In this document: piece after piece, positions 1-11,000 of the stretch | Numbering within the stretch: the stretch's first letter is position 1 | Layout of the letters: the number at the start of each line of letters is the position of its first letter | Made by a program: the position numbers and the translations under genes | NCBI GenBank assembly: GCA_905182645.1 | Contig: CAJJCJ010000004.1 | Span: 124,001 to 188,000, forward strand | Length of the DNA: 64,000 nt | Direction: 5' to 3' | Source of the DNA: an uncultured Sulfitobacter sp. | Lineage (GTDB): Bacteria > Pseudomonadota > Alphaproteobacteria > Rhodobacterales > Rhodobacteraceae | Notes under the pieces: generated by a model | Database searches by the model: none | Told to the model about the DNA's origin: nothing | What the model saw: only the letters and a program-made list of their open reading frames with translations

Positions 1-1096
1 TTTTCGATTTTCTAACCGGTGAGTTCATCGACGTCATCCACTGGACCGACGACACCCACGACACAATGGTTTGGCAGTTTGAAAGCGAAGCCCACGAGAT
101 TAAATACGGCGCAAAGTTGACCGTGCGTGAAGGACAGGCCGCTGTTTTCATCCACGAAGGCCAGCTTGCCGATGTGTTCACACCGGGTATGTATATGTTG
201 GAAACCAACAACATGCCAATCCTGACGGCGCTGAACCATTGGGATCATGGATTTAAGAGCCCGTTCAAATCCGAGGTGTATTACGTCAACACGACCCGTT
301 TTGCCGACCTGAAATGGGGCACGAAAAACCCGATCATGTTGCGTGACCCCGAATTTGGCCCGACACGAATTCGTGCGTTTGGTACCTATACTGTCAAAGT
401 ATCTGATCCCGCCGTGTTCTTGCGCGAAATTGTCGGCACCGATGGTGAATTCACGATGGACGAGATTAGCTATCAGGTCCGCAACATCATCGTGCAAGAA
501 TTCAGCCGCGTGATTGCATCGTCCGGCATTCCTGTGCTGGATATGGCTGCAAACACGGCTGATCTTGGCAAACTGGTTGCGACATCTATTTCCACCACCA
601 TGGTGCAATACGGCCTGACCATCCCAGAACTTTATATCGAAAACATCAGCTTGCCTCCTGCCGTCGAGGCAGCTTTGGACAAACGGACGTCGATGGGGAT
701 CGCCGGTGATCTCGGCAATTTCATGCAATATTCCACATCTGAGGCGATGACTGCTGCAGCGTCCAACCCAAATGGTGGGGGCGGCATGGGTGCCGGTCTT
801 GGCATGGGAATGGGCATGGCAATGGCCACACAGATGCAAGCAGGCCCTTGGGGTGCGTCCCCAACGCCGCCCCTCCACCGCCGCCGCCAGTTGAACATGT
901 TTGGCATATTGCCGTTGCGGGCGACATCACTGGACCATTTTCCAAGGCTGCGATGGGCCGCAAGGTCACCGACGACGGCATGACCCGCGACAGCATGGTC
1001 TGGACTCAAGGCCAAGACGGTTGGATGCGCGCTGAGGATGTATCTGAACTGGCGCAGTTGTTCACCGTCATGCTTCCGCCACCGCCTGCTGGATAA
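1..1096 (+). pseudogene. SPFH-domain (YdjI/virion-core-like) protein, 5' partial and frameshifted
   Basis: An open frame enters from the left edge, so the start codon lies just outside the window. The visible part begins FDFLTGEFIDVI, a typical SPFH/YdjI N-terminus. An SPFH core of about 220 residues follows, then a Gly/Met-rich linker. The reading frame then changes: the C-terminal tail, a proline stretch plus a GYF_2-like domain (WHIAVAGDITGPFSKAAMG, then VWTQGQDGW), sits in the -1 frame and ends at TAA 1094-1096. Restoring one C in the CCCC run at 859-862 rejoins both halves, so the gene has lost one base or the assembly is wrong there. Unrepaired, translation ends at 983 with an unrelated tail. 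The next gene starts directly after the stop. SPFH proteins of this type usually act as cytoplasmic or membrane-associated scaffolds; the exact role is unknown. Confidence 0.8.
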
Positions 1097-2212
1097 GTGA
1101 CATCCGTGGATCAAAGCGCCAATCGCCCAATGACTGCTGAACACCGCTTCCCTTGTGACACCTGCGGGTCCGACCTGCGCTTTGATCCGACCGCTCACCA
1201 ATTGCAGTGTGACCATTGCGGCAATGCGCGGCCAATTGAAGGCACCCAACACGCGCGTGGCGGCATCAAAGAGCTAGATTTTCGTGCCGCTACCGCCAAT
1301 CAACTGTCAGAAGAAGAGATTGAGAAAACTCGGGTTTCAACCTGCCCAAATTGTGGGGCTGTGACCGAATTTGACGCTGATATGCACGCCGCTGAATGCC
1401 CGTTCTGCGCAACCCCTGTGGTCGGAGGCACAGGTACACATCGCCATATCAAACCGCGCGGATTATTGCCCTTTGCGATGGATGAAACCGCGGCACTTGC
1501 TGCCTTAGCCTACTGGCTTGGCAGCCTTTGGTTTGCGCCGAATGGCCTGATGGATTACGCCCGAAAGGGCCGCAAGATGAACGGTATCTACGTGCCTTAT
1601 TGGACGTTTGATGCCGATACCAAAAGCCAGTATAGTGGCCAACGTGGCACCCATTATTACGAAAACCGCACGGACATGCGCGACGGCAAAGCCAAGCAAG
1701 TCCGCGTACGCAAAACGCGCTGGCGTCCTGCATCTGGTCGCGTTGGTCGGTTCTTTGATGACGTATTGGTGCTTGCATCTAAGAGCCTACCAAAGAAATA
1801 CACCGATGGGTTAAAGCCATGGGATTTATCGGCGTTAGAGCCCTACAAACCTGACTATCTGGAAGGCTTTCGTGCCGAAGGGTATCAGGTTGAGCTGACC
1901 GACAGCTTCACCGAGGCCCGTGATTTCATGGACCGCATGATCCTGCGGGACGTCAAATATGATATCGGCGGTGACGAACAGCGCGTGTCGGACGTAGATA
2001 CCGACGTGGCTGATGTGACGTTCAAGCATATCCTGCTGCCCGTCTGGCTGGCGGCCTATAAATACAGGGATCGCGCGTTCCGGTTTGTCGTGAATGGCCG
2101 CACAGCGCGCGTGCAGGGTAAACGGCCCTATTCGGCTTGGAAAATTACATTTTCCGTGTTGCTTGGCCTTGTTGCGCTTATTGCAGTATATGTTATCGCT
2201 AACAATCAATAG
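1097..2212 (+). CDS. Zinc-ribbon membrane protein, partner of the SPFH protein
   Basis: 371 residues starting with GTG immediately after the upstream TAA; ATG 1130 is an alternative start. Two zinc ribbons are visible near the N-terminus: CDTCGS with CDHCGN (about residues 19-42) and CPNCGA with CPFCAT (about residues 83-107). A long conserved central part follows, and one hydrophobic segment near the C-terminus (about residues 347-367) suggests a tail anchor. Proteins of this kind are often annotated as primosomal-protein-N'-like or TFIIB-type zinc-finger proteins and sit next to SPFH genes; the family has no secure function. The zero-base spacing implies cotranscription with the SPFH gene. 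Confidence 0.8.
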   Translation: MTSVDQSANRPMTAEHRFPCDTCGSDLRFDPTAHQLQCDHCGNARPIEGTQHARGGIKELDFRAATANQLSEEEIEKTRVSTCPNCGAVTEFDADMHAAECPFCATPVVGGTGTHRHIKPRGLLPFAMDETAALAALAYWLGSLWFAPNGLMDYARKGRKMNGIYVPYWTFDADTKSQYSGQRGTHYYENRTDMRDGKAKQVRVRKTRWRPASGRVGRFFDDVLVLASKSLPKKYTDGLKPWDLSALEPYKPDYLEGFRAEGYQVELTDSFTEARDFMDRMILRDVKYDIGGDEQRVSDVDTDVADVTFKHILLPVWLAAYKYRDRAFRFVVNGRTARVQGKRPYSAWKITFSVLLGLVALIAVYVIANNQ

Positions 2213-2227
2213 GGAGCGGCGAGAAAA

Positions 2228-3133
2228 ATGATACTTTGTGCAGGCGAAGCCTTAATCGATATGTTACCGCGCGAGGCCACGACTGGCGGCGCTGCCTTCG
2301 CCCCACATGCTGGTGGGTCAGTGTTTAACACAGCCATTGCATTGGGTCGCCTGGATACGCCAGTGCAGTTTTTCTCAGGTCTATCATCGGATTTGTTTGG
2401 TGACATTCTGCGCGCTGAGTTGGCGGCTTCAAAAGTTGACAGCAGCCCCGCCCACATCGCGGATCGCCCAACTACATTGGCCTTTGTCACGCTCACCGAT
2501 GGCCATGCGTCCTACGCATTTTATGATGAAAATACGGCTGGGCGCATGTTGCAGCCCGCTGACTTGCCTGAAACGCAGGCTGACGCGGTATTCTTTGGCG
2601 GGATTAGTCTTGTCGTTGAACCTTGTGCCACTGCCTATGCCGCGTTCATGGGGCGCGTGTCGGACACGGCTGTCACAATGATCGACCCAAATATCCGCCC
2701 TAGCTTTATCACCGACGAGGCCGCATATCGCGCCCGTCTAACAAACATGTTCGCATCCGCCGACATCATCAAAACATCCGATGAAGATCTGGAATGGATC
2801 AGGGGTGGCACCGATGCTTCAGCTCTTTTTGAGGGCACCAAGGTGCAGGTCATTTTACTTACCCGTGGGTCCGAAGGTGTGACCGTTCTGACCCGCGATG
2901 GCACCGCCGATGTGCCTGCCAAGAAGGCAGATGTCGTCGATACCGTCGGCGCAGGTGACACGTTCAGCGCCGGATTTCTGGCCAATTTGCACGCCTCAGG
3001 CCTGCTGACTAAAGCAGCCCTGCCCCGTGCCGCGATGTCTGATCTGACACAAGCCGCCGCCTTTGGCGCAAAAGTCGCGGCCATTACCGTGTCGCGCGCG
3101 GGTGCTAACCCGCCTTGGGCATCCGAACTTTGA
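2228..3133 (+). CDS. PfkB-family carbohydrate kinase (fructokinase-like)
   Basis: 301 residues. The N-terminus ([15 protein letters not shown]) is the first PfkB signature, a [14 protein letters not shown] substrate-binding glycine motif follows near residue 30, and the second signature [13 protein letters not shown] starts at residue 238 with D244 as the expected catalytic base. It would phosphorylate a ketose such as fructose in the cytoplasm; sugar specificity cannot be read from the sequence. An AGGGAGCGG ribosome site precedes the ATG. The stop codon overlaps the start of dtd. Confidence 0.88.
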   Translation: MILCAGEALIDMLPREATTGGAAFAPHAGGSVFNTAIALGRLDTPVQFFSGLSSDLFGDILRAELAASKVDSSPAHIADRPTTLAFVTLTDGHASYAFYDENTAGRMLQPADLPETQADAVFFGGISLVVEPCATAYAAFMGRVSDTAVTMIDPNIRPSFITDEAAYRARLTNMFASADIIKTSDEDLEWIRGGTDASALFEGTKVQVILLTRGSEGVTVLTRDGTADVPAKKADVVDTVGAGDTFSAGFLANLHASGLLTKAALPRAAMSDLTQAAAFGAKVAAITVSRAGANPPWASEL

Positions 3134-3570
3134 GAGCGCTGATCCAACGCGTCACCCACGCCAGTGTGACGGTGGATAGTCAAACAATAGGTGCGATTGA
3201 ACAGGGTCTTTTGGTCCTTGTCTGTGCAATGAAAGATGACACGCCTGTGCAATCGACGCAGCTTGCGGCCAAAATCTCAAAACTGCGCATATTCAAAGAC
3301 AGTGCAGGCAAGATGAACCTGTCGTTGAAAGACGTTGGCGGATCCGCGCTGATTGTGTCTCAGTTCACGCTTTCGGCCAACACCTCGCGCGGCAACAGGC
3401 CAGGGTTTTCCATGGCCGCCCCACCTGCCGAAGGCCGTACCCTGTACCAACAGTTTATCGCCGACATGCAAGCGCTGGATATCACGGTAGCCATGGGTGA
3501 ATTCGGTGCCGACATGGCGGTTGAGTTGGTCAATGACGGCCCTGTCACGCTTTGGTTAGACACCAACTGA
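3130..3570 (+). CDS. dtd: D-aminoacyl-tRNA deacylase
   Basis: 146 residues from a TTG start (3130) that overlaps the TGA of the sugar kinase (TTGA), which suggests translational coupling; a longer start at 3115 would overlap more and adds residues not usual in the family. Both DTD signatures are present: [17 protein letters not shown] (SQxT site) and [12 protein letters not shown] at the C-terminus. The enzyme hydrolyses D-amino acids from mischarged tRNA in the cytoplasm. Its 3' end overlaps the ancestral end of znuB on the other strand. Confidence 0.92.
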   Translation: MRALIQRVTHASVTVDSQTIGAIEQGLLVLVCAMKDDTPVQSTQLAAKISKLRIFKDSAGKMNLSLKDVGGSALIVSQFTLSANTSRGNRPGFSMAAPPAEGRTLYQQFIADMQALDITVAMGEFGADMAVELVNDGPVTLWLDTN

Positions 3571-4362
3571 CCGTAACTTGGTCACGACTGTCCCAATTGC
3601 GAAAAGTGCGGCGGCCAAGCAAACGATCGTCGTCCCAACAGATGTATCCAACATCAATGCAACCCGCAGCCCGCAGCCCGCCAACCGCAGAAATCACCCC
3701 CCAGCACAGCTGCCAAACCCGCCATTTGTTCAGGTGTCCGCGCAAACCCGCGCGCCGCAGCAGCAGGAATAATCAACAATGCGGTGATTAGCAAAGCCCC
3801 AACCACTTTGATCGCAACTGCGACCACGGCGGCCAGCAATAGCGTTAGGATCAAGTACTCACGGCTCGGGTTAATCCCCGATGCGCTGGCTAGATCGGGG
3901 TTCAGCGTCGCGGTCAAAAGCGCTGTCCAATGCGACAATAAAACCCCAATTGCCAATGCTGCTCCGCCCCAAATTATCGCGACATCCACGCGTGTCACCG
4001 TCAGAACGTCACCAATTAAATATGCATCCAATTCAACCCGTTGTCCTGGGATCAGCGTGACCGCCACAAGCCCCGTCGCCAATGCTCCGTATGACAAAAC
4101 ACCCAATATCGTATCGACCGCTTGGCCGCGCCCCCTTCAACCCGTAGATCAGAACGGCCATTGTCAGCGCGACAAGCCCGACGCCAGCAAATATCGACCA
4201 GCCGAACATTAACGCCATTGCCACACCAAGCACCGCCACATGCGCAGTTGCATCGCCAAAATAAGCCATCCGTCGCCAAACGACAAAGCACCCTAACACC
4301 CCGGCGGCCATCGCCACCCCAAGGTCCGCCAACCCTGCACGGATCATAAAATCATCCAGCAT
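3556..4362 (-). pseudogene. znuB: Zinc ABC transporter permease, disrupted at three points
   Basis: The ancestral gene reads from ATG 4362, overlapping the znuC stop, to TAA at 3556-3558. The encoded pieces are typical hydrophobic ZnuB segments but lie in three frames. First break: a five-base C run at 4131-4135 (G5 on the coding strand), one base too long. Second: the six-base C run at 3697-3702, again one too many; removal restores AAVLGVISAVGGL. Third: a 7-bp tandem duplication, CCGCAGC twice at 3664-3677; removal restores GLRVALMLDTSVG through KLRSVGV-stop. The insertions total +9, so the terminal stop returns to the original frame, but the middle is scrambled and ends at premature stops. 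A functional permease is not expected. Confidence 0.85.
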
Positions 4363-5090
4363 TACAGAGTATCCTCGTGATCATGATGGTGGTGGTGTTC
4401 ATGCCGGTAAAGCGCGAGCGCGCCACCGGTGCCGCTGCCAAACAATTTGCGGTATGCGGGCGCTGCCGAGACAACATCTGGCGTCCCTTCGCAACACACA
4501 TGCCCGTTCAGACAAATAACCCGGTCAGACACGCTCATTACGACGTGCAATTCATGGCTGACCATAAAAATGGCGCAGCCAAGGTCGCGGCACACATCTT
4601 CGATTTGTCGGTAGAAACGTGCTGACCCGGGTTGGTCCAACCCTTGTGTCACCTCGTCCAGTATCAGAACATCGGGCTTACCAAGCAGTGCGCGTGCAAA
4701 CAGAACCCGTTGGAACTGACCGCCCGACAATTGGCTCATCTGCCGATTGGTCGTTTCCGGCACTCCCGCTGTCTGCAATGCTTGCATCGCCGCGCTCGTT
4801 TCGACCTGCTTTGACAGATCCAAAAACCGGCGCACTGTCATCGGCATCGTGGGGTCGATGTGCAATTTCTGCGGGACATAGCCAATCTGCAAACCTGCCT
4901 TGCGCGTCACGGTCCCTGCTTGTGGGGATAACGCCCCGATTAACACCCGCAGCAATGACGATTTGCCTGACCCGTTTGGCCCGACGATCGTCACTATCTT
5001 GCCAGCGGTCAGCGCAATACTCACATTTTCCAGAACCGTATTTTGCCCGTGTCGCAGCGTGATCCCTGACGCCGAAAGCAGCGCCGTCAT
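4362..5090 (-). CDS. znuC: Zinc ABC transporter ATP-binding protein
   Basis: 242 residues from ATG 5090, chosen because it overlaps the zur stop (ATGA); ten more upstream residues are open but unlikely. Walker A GPNGSGKS (residues 37-44), an LSGGQ signature followed by QRVLFARALL, Walker B LILDEVTQGLD and the H-loop SHELH are all present, so the ATPase itself looks intact. The C-terminus is histidine-rich (HEHHHHHDHED), common in zinc or nickel transport proteins. It would energise zinc import with ZnuB and a periplasmic ZnuA, but znuB is broken and znuA is not in the window. Confidence 0.88.
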   Translation of the reverse strand: MTALLSASGITLRHGQNTVLENVSIALTAGKIVTIVGPNGSGKSSLLRVLIGALSPQAGTVTRKAGLQIGYVPQKLHIDPTMPMTVRRFLDLSKQVETSAAMQALQTAGVPETTNRQMSQLSGGQFQRVLFARALLGKPDVLILDEVTQGLDQPGSARFYRQIEDVCRDLGCAIFMVSHELHVVMSVSDRVICLNGHVCCEGTPDVVSAAPAYRKLFGSGTGGALALYRHEHHHHHDHEDTL

Positions 5091-5569
5091 GGCTGCACCT
5101 GAGGTTGGCAAGACGGGCAAAGCCCTTCGGGCTCGATCACTGTCTGTTCAATTTGAAAACCGGTTTGCGCCGCTGACTGGACAAATTTGCCAGACTGGGC
5201 CTGTGCCTCGGCCACGGTGCCGCAGCAACGGCAGATCATGAACACTAGGTTATGTGCGTCTTGGGGATAGGCACAGGCGATAAACGCATTGAGCCGTTCG
5301 ATCCGGTGCACAAAACCTTGGTCAACCCAAAACCCAAGCGCGCGGTAGGCCAAGGGCGGCTTAGACCCCAGCCCTTCGCAGTTCAGGCGCGCAAGCACAT
5401 CATAGGCGCCCATTGCGGCATGTTCTTCCAACAAAATTTCAAGCGCACGCAAGCGCACGGGCGTCATTTGGACACCGCGCTCGACACAAACTGTTTGGGC
5501 GGCAGCAAGCGCCGATTACACGCAATGTGCGTGATCATGGGCCATGAATCCGATGGGGGTTGAAGACAT
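5087..5569 (-). pseudogene. zur: Fur-family zinc uptake regulator with a premature stop codon
   Basis: From ATG 5569 the frame encodes MSSTPIGFMAHDHAHCV and then TAA (5516-5518, codon 18). The same frame resumes with SALAAAQTVCVERGVQ and continues without a break into the winged helix (MTPVRLRALEILL, GAYDVLARL) and the metal-binding half with CRCC and CPSC cysteine pairs. Homologues carry this N-terminal helix, so the TAA looks like a real nonsense change. A 126-residue product could still start at ATG 5467, but it would lack the first helix of the DNA-binding domain. The gene leads the zur-znuC-znuB order with 4- and 3-base overlaps. Confidence 0.82.
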
Positions 5570-5647
5570 TTTGGGGCTGATCACTATATCAACATGCTGC
5601 AAGCAATGGCTGATACAGTAGCGGCCTGTGCCACTGGCAAATAACCC

Positions 5648-7201
5648 TTAGAAATCAGTCGGCGCGCCGCCTTCTTCTTTCCGTTTTGCGACAAAGGTTT
5701 GCAGTTCTTCGCGAATACCTGCGTCCATTGCGGGGGCTTCAAAGGTGTTAATGATCTCTTTGAATTTGTGGTGGGCGCGTTCAGGCGTCCATTCTGCACC
5801 CGCGTCTTCCCAAGCTTCAAAGTTACGCCAGTCGGATACAATCGGTGCATAAAATGCGTTTTCGTAACGATCTTGGGTATGCTGGATGCCAAAGAAATGC
5901 CCGTTTGGCCCGACTTCGCGGATTGCATCAATTGCAATATCTTCAGGCGTCGTCGCCACGATTTCGGGTTCCATGTAGCGTTGGATCATCTGGATGACTT
6001 CGCAATCCATGATGAATTTTTCCGGACAGGCGATCAGCCCACCCTCGAGCCAGCCCGCGCCGTGATAGACCATATTCGTGCCGGACTGGACGGCAGACCA
6101 CAGCGAATTGGACGTTTCCCACATGGCTTGGCCGTCAGGCACGTTGGCCGCACAGACGCCCGATGCGCGCATAGGCAGCCCGTAGAACCGCGCCATCTGT
6201 CCGGTCATTTGGGTGGCCCGCATGTATTCCGGTGTCCCAAAGGCAGGCGCGCCAGATTTCATATCAACGTTGCTGGTGAACGTGCCAATGACACAAGGCG
6301 CACCGGGGCGCACGTATTGGAACAGGGCGATGGCCGACAATGCCTCGGCGATTGAAAGCGTCACAGCGCCCGACATCGTCACAGGCGCCATCGCACCTGC
6401 AAGCGTAAACGGCGTTATAACAACAACTTGCCCGCGTCGCACACAACGCAAGCACCCGTCGATCATCGGCACATCGTGTTTGAGCGGCGAGGTTGAGTTA
6501 ATGTTGGTGTACATATGCGGCTTGGCTTCGAATTCGTCCTCGGTCTGACCAGCCGCGATGCGGACCATCTGCATCACATCTTCGACGCGTTCCTTGCCAA
6601 GACTATAGGCGTGCATGGATTTGTCGGTCAGCGTCAACTTGTCATACAGCACGTCCAAGTGTCGGACAGAGGCGTGGATGTCCTGCGGTTCAACCGGATA
6701 CCCGCCCGCAAAATGGATGCAGTTAAAATACTGCGTCAGCTTTAGCAAATTAGCACATTGCTCGCGGTTGCCCGTTACCTTTTTACCTATCTCAAGGTCA
6801 TAATAATTTGGCGGAGACGACACATTTCCGAACAAAATATGCTTGCCACCAATGGTGATCTTGCGGTCTGAATTGCGCGGCGTGATGTCGAATTGCGCCG
6901 GCGCGTGGCCCACCATTTCCATTACCCACTCTCGGCCCATACGCACGTTTGTTCCGTTGACGGTACACCCTGCTTTTTTAAAAAGTGCGAGGGCTTCTTC
7001 GTTCAGAAACTCAATGCCGATGTCTTCGAGAATGGTCATGGCACCATTGTGGATCGCGGCGACACCTTCGGGGCCAAGCGGCTCTGTCGGGTTGTCGGTG
7101 TTGACGGGAATGCGCCACGGCATCTGGTCGATCACAGACGTCCCTCTGCGGCTTGCGTTCCCTGCGCGGCCACCGCCCCGTTTGCGTGGTATATCACCCA
7201 T
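5648..7201 (-). CDS. Trimethylamine methyltransferase (MttB) superfamily protein, non-pyrrolysine type
   Basis: 517 residues with the MttB-superfamily TIM-barrel fold expected from AMTILEDIGIEFLNEEAL near the N-terminus, GGYPVEPQDI, and a Gly-rich ending YHGAGWLEGGL. Family members move a methyl group from quaternary or tertiary amines to a corrinoid protein. No in-frame TAG exists, so this is the pyrrolysine-lacking branch, whose characterised members act on glycine betaine, proline betaine or carnitine. No corrinoid protein or methyl-corrinoid transferase gene lies in the window, so substrate and partner are unknown. An N-terminal basic stretch (RKRGGGRAGNASRRG) is usual for these homologues. 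It is transcribed away from the HAD phosphatase by about 95 bp on the same strand. Confidence 0.85.
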   Translation of the reverse strand: MGDIPRKRGGGRAGNASRRGTSVIDQMPWRIPVNTDNPTEPLGPEGVAAIHNGAMTILEDIGIEFLNEEALALFKKAGCTVNGTNVRMGREWVMEMVGHAPAQFDITPRNSDRKITIGGKHILFGNVSSPPNYYDLEIGKKVTGNREQCANLLKLTQYFNCIHFAGGYPVEPQDIHASVRHLDVLYDKLTLTDKSMHAYSLGKERVEDVMQMVRIAAGQTEDEFEAKPHMYTNINSTSPLKHDVPMIDGCLRCVRRGQVVVITPFTLAGAMAPVTMSGAVTLSIAEALSAIALFQYVRPGAPCVIGTFTSNVDMKSGAPAFGTPEYMRATQMTGQMARFYGLPMRASGVCAANVPDGQAMWETSNSLWSAVQSGTNMVYHGAGWLEGGLIACPEKFIMDCEVIQMIQRYMEPEIVATTPEDIAIDAIREVGPNGHFFGIQHTQDRYENAFYAPIVSDWRNFEAWEDAGAEWTPERAHHKFKEIINTFEAPAMDAGIREELQTFVAKRKEEGGAPTDF

Positions 7202-7295
7202 GATCTTGCCTCTTGCTCAAACCCGTTTCATCAAGCTTGGCAGGCCCACGCGGCCTTCGCAGCGCTTTCGCGACAAAATGTGTCGTTTTTTGCTA

Positions 7296-7988
7296 TCAAC
7301 TAGTGCTTTGCAGCGCGATCCAAGCTGGCAATTCCGCGATTGTGCCCAACACGACGTCCGCATGCGGCGCAAGCTCAGCCCGCGGCGCAGGCCCTGTCAG
7401 CACCCCGACACGCCTCATACCAGCAGCACGACCCGCATCGAGATCATGCACGCTGTCGCCAACCATGATGCACGCGGAAGGCGTAAGGCCCGTCTGCGCG
7501 CAGAACCCCAACAACTGCCCCGGCGCCGGTTTGCCGCCAAAGCCACTGTCAAAACCGGCGATGAAATCAAACATATCTAGAACGTGGGCCAGATTGGCGC
7601 GTGCTGGCTCCTCTGCATCATTAGTCGCGACACCAAGGATCAAACCCATGTCCCGAAGTGTGTCCAAGACGGGTCGCAACGGCGTTGGTTCCACTTGCGG
7701 CACATATTTGGTCGCTTCTTTTATGCGGGCAATCAAGTCAGGCTTTGTCACGTCAGGCAAAAGCCCCAACATCGCATCCGCAACGGTAGATATCGTTTCG
7801 GCGATCACGAGGCTGCTGGGTAAAAACACACCTGTGTTCAGATCATAGCCTAAAACATCGGCCATCTCGGCCATTCGTGCCGGATCTCCCCCCACTTCGG
7901 ACGCAATCATGTCCCGTGTCGATGGCCCCCATGTTGCGTTGAAGTCAAACAAGGTGCCGTCCTTGTCAAAGATGATGCCTTTGATCAT
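7296..7988 (-). CDS. HAD-superfamily phosphatase, phosphoglycolate-phosphatase-like
   Basis: 230 residues from ATG 7988; the longer open frame upstream has no family similarity. HAD motif I FDKDGTLFDF at the N-terminus supplies the nucleophile and acid aspartates, motif II is GVATND, and motifs III/IV are GKPAPG and MVGDSVHDLDAGRAAG. The arrangement matches Gph-type hydrolases with a helical cap. It likely dephosphorylates a small cytoplasmic metabolite; specificity is not visible. It lies between the MttB-like gene (same strand) and the divergent dehalogenase. Confidence 0.82.
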   Translation of the reverse strand: MIKGIIFDKDGTLFDFNATWGPSTRDMIASEVGGDPARMAEMADVLGYDLNTGVFLPSSLVIAETISTVADAMLGLLPDVTKPDLIARIKEATKYVPQVEPTPLRPVLDTLRDMGLILGVATNDAEEPARANLAHVLDMFDFIAGFDSGFGGKPAPGQLLGFCAQTGLTPSACIMVGDSVHDLDAGRAAGMRRVGVLTGPAPRAELAPHADVVLGTIAELPAWIALQSTS

Positions 7989-8054
7989 TTTGCAGTCCTT
8001 TTCAGCAGGGTCGTTATTGACACCAAGCAACGCAAGGCGGACGGTGTCAACACA

Positions 8055-11000
8055 ATGCTCAAACTCCGCTCTTACCGCTCCCGCCCCATGCATCTTGGTC
8101 CCTACCCGTTGGAAAAACTTCAACGGAAGGATGCCTGCGATTTATCGCAGCTTGCGCCCATGATCGGCCTGTCCTTCAGGCGCGCAGATGACCCTGCAAG
8201 TATCGTCAATGCGATGCAGGATTACCAAGCGATGTTGGATGCCACACGCGACGGGATGGTCAAAAAAGAAACTGCTGAAATACCAGATGACCTACAGGAA
8301 CGGGCCAACCATTTAAAATCATTCGGCTATTTTTGCGATGCCGATATGGTTGGAACATGTGAAATTCCTGCGGCCGCATGGCTAGACGCCCCGCTGATTA
8401 ACCCCGACGTGGATCGTTTGGCAGATAAGCTGCGCACAATGCAGCCCAAAACGCTGGCCGCTGGTATCGATGTCATTATGGCTGGTTTGCGCGAAAGCAT
8501 GGCGCTGCCCGCCACAGATTGCCGCCATCATACCCATGCCGTTGTCTTTTTATACGCCAACCCGCGGGCACCCCACGCGAACGAGGATGGGGCGGAGTGG
8601 ATCAAAGATGCATTGCCGCAACGCAGTTGTCTGCGCGGGGTTGAGACGGCGGTCACCTTGGCGAGCTATATTCGTACGTTGGGACATGATGCGCGGGCCC
8701 ATTCCATGGCGGCAAGCGACGTGCATTTGGGGGCGCTGGCAGTCTGCGCTGGCCTCGCTGCACAGCAAGACGGCAGCTTGGTCAATCCATTCACTGGTGA
8801 CAGATTTGGCTTGGCCACTGTCACAACCACATTGGGTTTGGCAGCTGATAAACCAATCGTAGCCGGACAAAAACCGCCCGCTAGCTACCGGATGGGCACC
8901 GGCGATCATGCCAAATCGGTGCGCACTGCCGACGCCTATGCCAAACGTGATTTTCAGGCTGGTCCGCATCCCTTTGAGACGCTCAAACGGGTGGATGACC
9001 CAACGACATATATCGACGCGCCCAATGTGGCCCGCGTTCCCAAACGCGCCAATCTGTTCGCCCGCGCCTTGTTCGGCGATCTCGGAAAACCTGTGCAAGA
9101 AGCCACAAAAAATGGCAATTATATGCGCAAGTCGGCAAGCGCATTCGCATTTCGTCCTTCATTGGGGGCGTTGACGGTCCTGCAAGACGGTGACGCTGCT
9201 ACACAAAAAAGTGCACAAAATTTGGCAAATAACGCCAGTAATATCAAGGCGGCGCTCTATTTTCTTGGCGTTGATGCCGTCGGTCTGTCTGCCTGTCCTG
9301 ATTATGCCTACTATAGCCACGATGCGACAGGCGAGACGATCACGCCTTACCACAGCAACGCCATTTCCATGATCATCGACCAAGGCCACGAGACAATGGA
9401 AGGTGCGTCTGGCGACGATTGGATCGCTTGCGCCCAATCGATGCGCGCCTACCTTCGGTTTTCGCTGCTCGGTGGTGTTCTGGCGCAACATATTCGCAAT
9501 CTCGGCTATACAGCCCGCGTCCATTCGGTGATGGATGACGAGGTTTTGCACCCGCCACTGTTATTGCTGTCGGGTCTGGGCGAGGTCAGCCGCATTGGCG
9601 AGGTCATCCTAAACCCATTCCTTGGACCACGCCTCAAATCCGGTATTGTCACCACAAATATGCCGATGACCCACGACAAACCGATTGATTTTGGCCTGCA
9701 AAAGTTCTGTGAAGCCTGCAACAAATGCGCCCGTGAATGCCCGTCAGGTGCGATCACGGCGGGCCCAAAGTTGATGTTCAACGGCTATGAGATTTGGAAA
9801 TCCGACAGTCAGAAATGTACCACCTACCGTGTCAGCCAAAAGAACGGCGCGATGTGTGGGCGGTGTATGAAAACCTGTCCGTGGAACCTTGAAGGGCTTT
9901 TCGCCGAAGCCCCTTTTCGCAAACTTGCGATGGCAGTTCCCCAAGCGGCAAAGGCTTTGGCATCATTGGATGATAAGTTTGGGAACGGATCGATAAACAC
10001 CGTGAAAAAATGGTGGTGGGATCTGGAAATGATCGATGATGGTGCATACCGCCCTGCCCGGGATCCGGTAAATGCGCGGAACTTGCAGCCTTATCTTGAC
10101 CTAAAATTCGCGGACCAAACGCTGGCTATTTATCCCGCGCCGCTTGCCCCGCCCCCCTATCCTTGGCCATTCCCGATGGACCGCGAGGCAGGCATTCAAG
10201 CTTACCGCGAGATGATCACTGCAGATGAACACCGCGTACGGCGCGCCGCGGGCACCCCACCAGAGCATGTCTATACCGCAAATTCCGGCGATACCCCTGT
10301 TTTGCAGTTGATCGTGAAGAAGGCTGATCCGCTGACCGACAGTATCACGCTCTATGAGCTGTCTGACCCCAACGGCGCCGATTTGCCACGTTTCAGCGCC
10401 GGCGGACATATCGACGTTGTCGTCGCGCCAGAATTCTTTCGGCAATATTCGCTGTCAGGTGACCCTGAGAACCGCAAGTCTTACCAGATTGCCGTCCTGC
10501 GAGAGGACACAGGGCGCGGTGGATCAAAGCTAATGCACCGCATTTTCACCGAGGGCCGGCGCGTGTTTGCGTCCAAACCGATCAACCATTTCCCGCTGAT
10601 CGAGGACGCGGCGCACAGCTATTTGATGGGTGGCGGGATCGGCGTTACGCCCATGATCGCAATGGCGCACCGTTTGCATGCATTGGGGCGTCCATTTGAC
10701 TTGCATTATAGTGTGCGCACGCGGGCCAACGCCGGATTTATCGCCTTGCTCGAAAAACAGCCATGGGCCGGTCGCGCGCATGTTCATATCAGTGACGAAG
10801 GGTCGCGCGCCGACCTAAACCTCGCGCTTAAACCGCATGCAGGCGCGCATGTTTATACCTGCGGGCCCGACCTATACATGACGGGCGTTATGGATGCCGC
10901 CGCCAAAAATGGGTTTTCTGAGGAACAGCGACACCTAGAATATTTCGCCGTGCCTGACTTGCCTGACTACGAAAACCATCCGTTTTCGTTACGGCTGCTG

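Noticed and set aside
859..862. Programmed -1 ribosomal frameshifting in the SPFH gene.
   Set aside because: No X_XXY_YYZ slippery heptamer or obvious downstream structure; a one-base loss in a C run is more likely.
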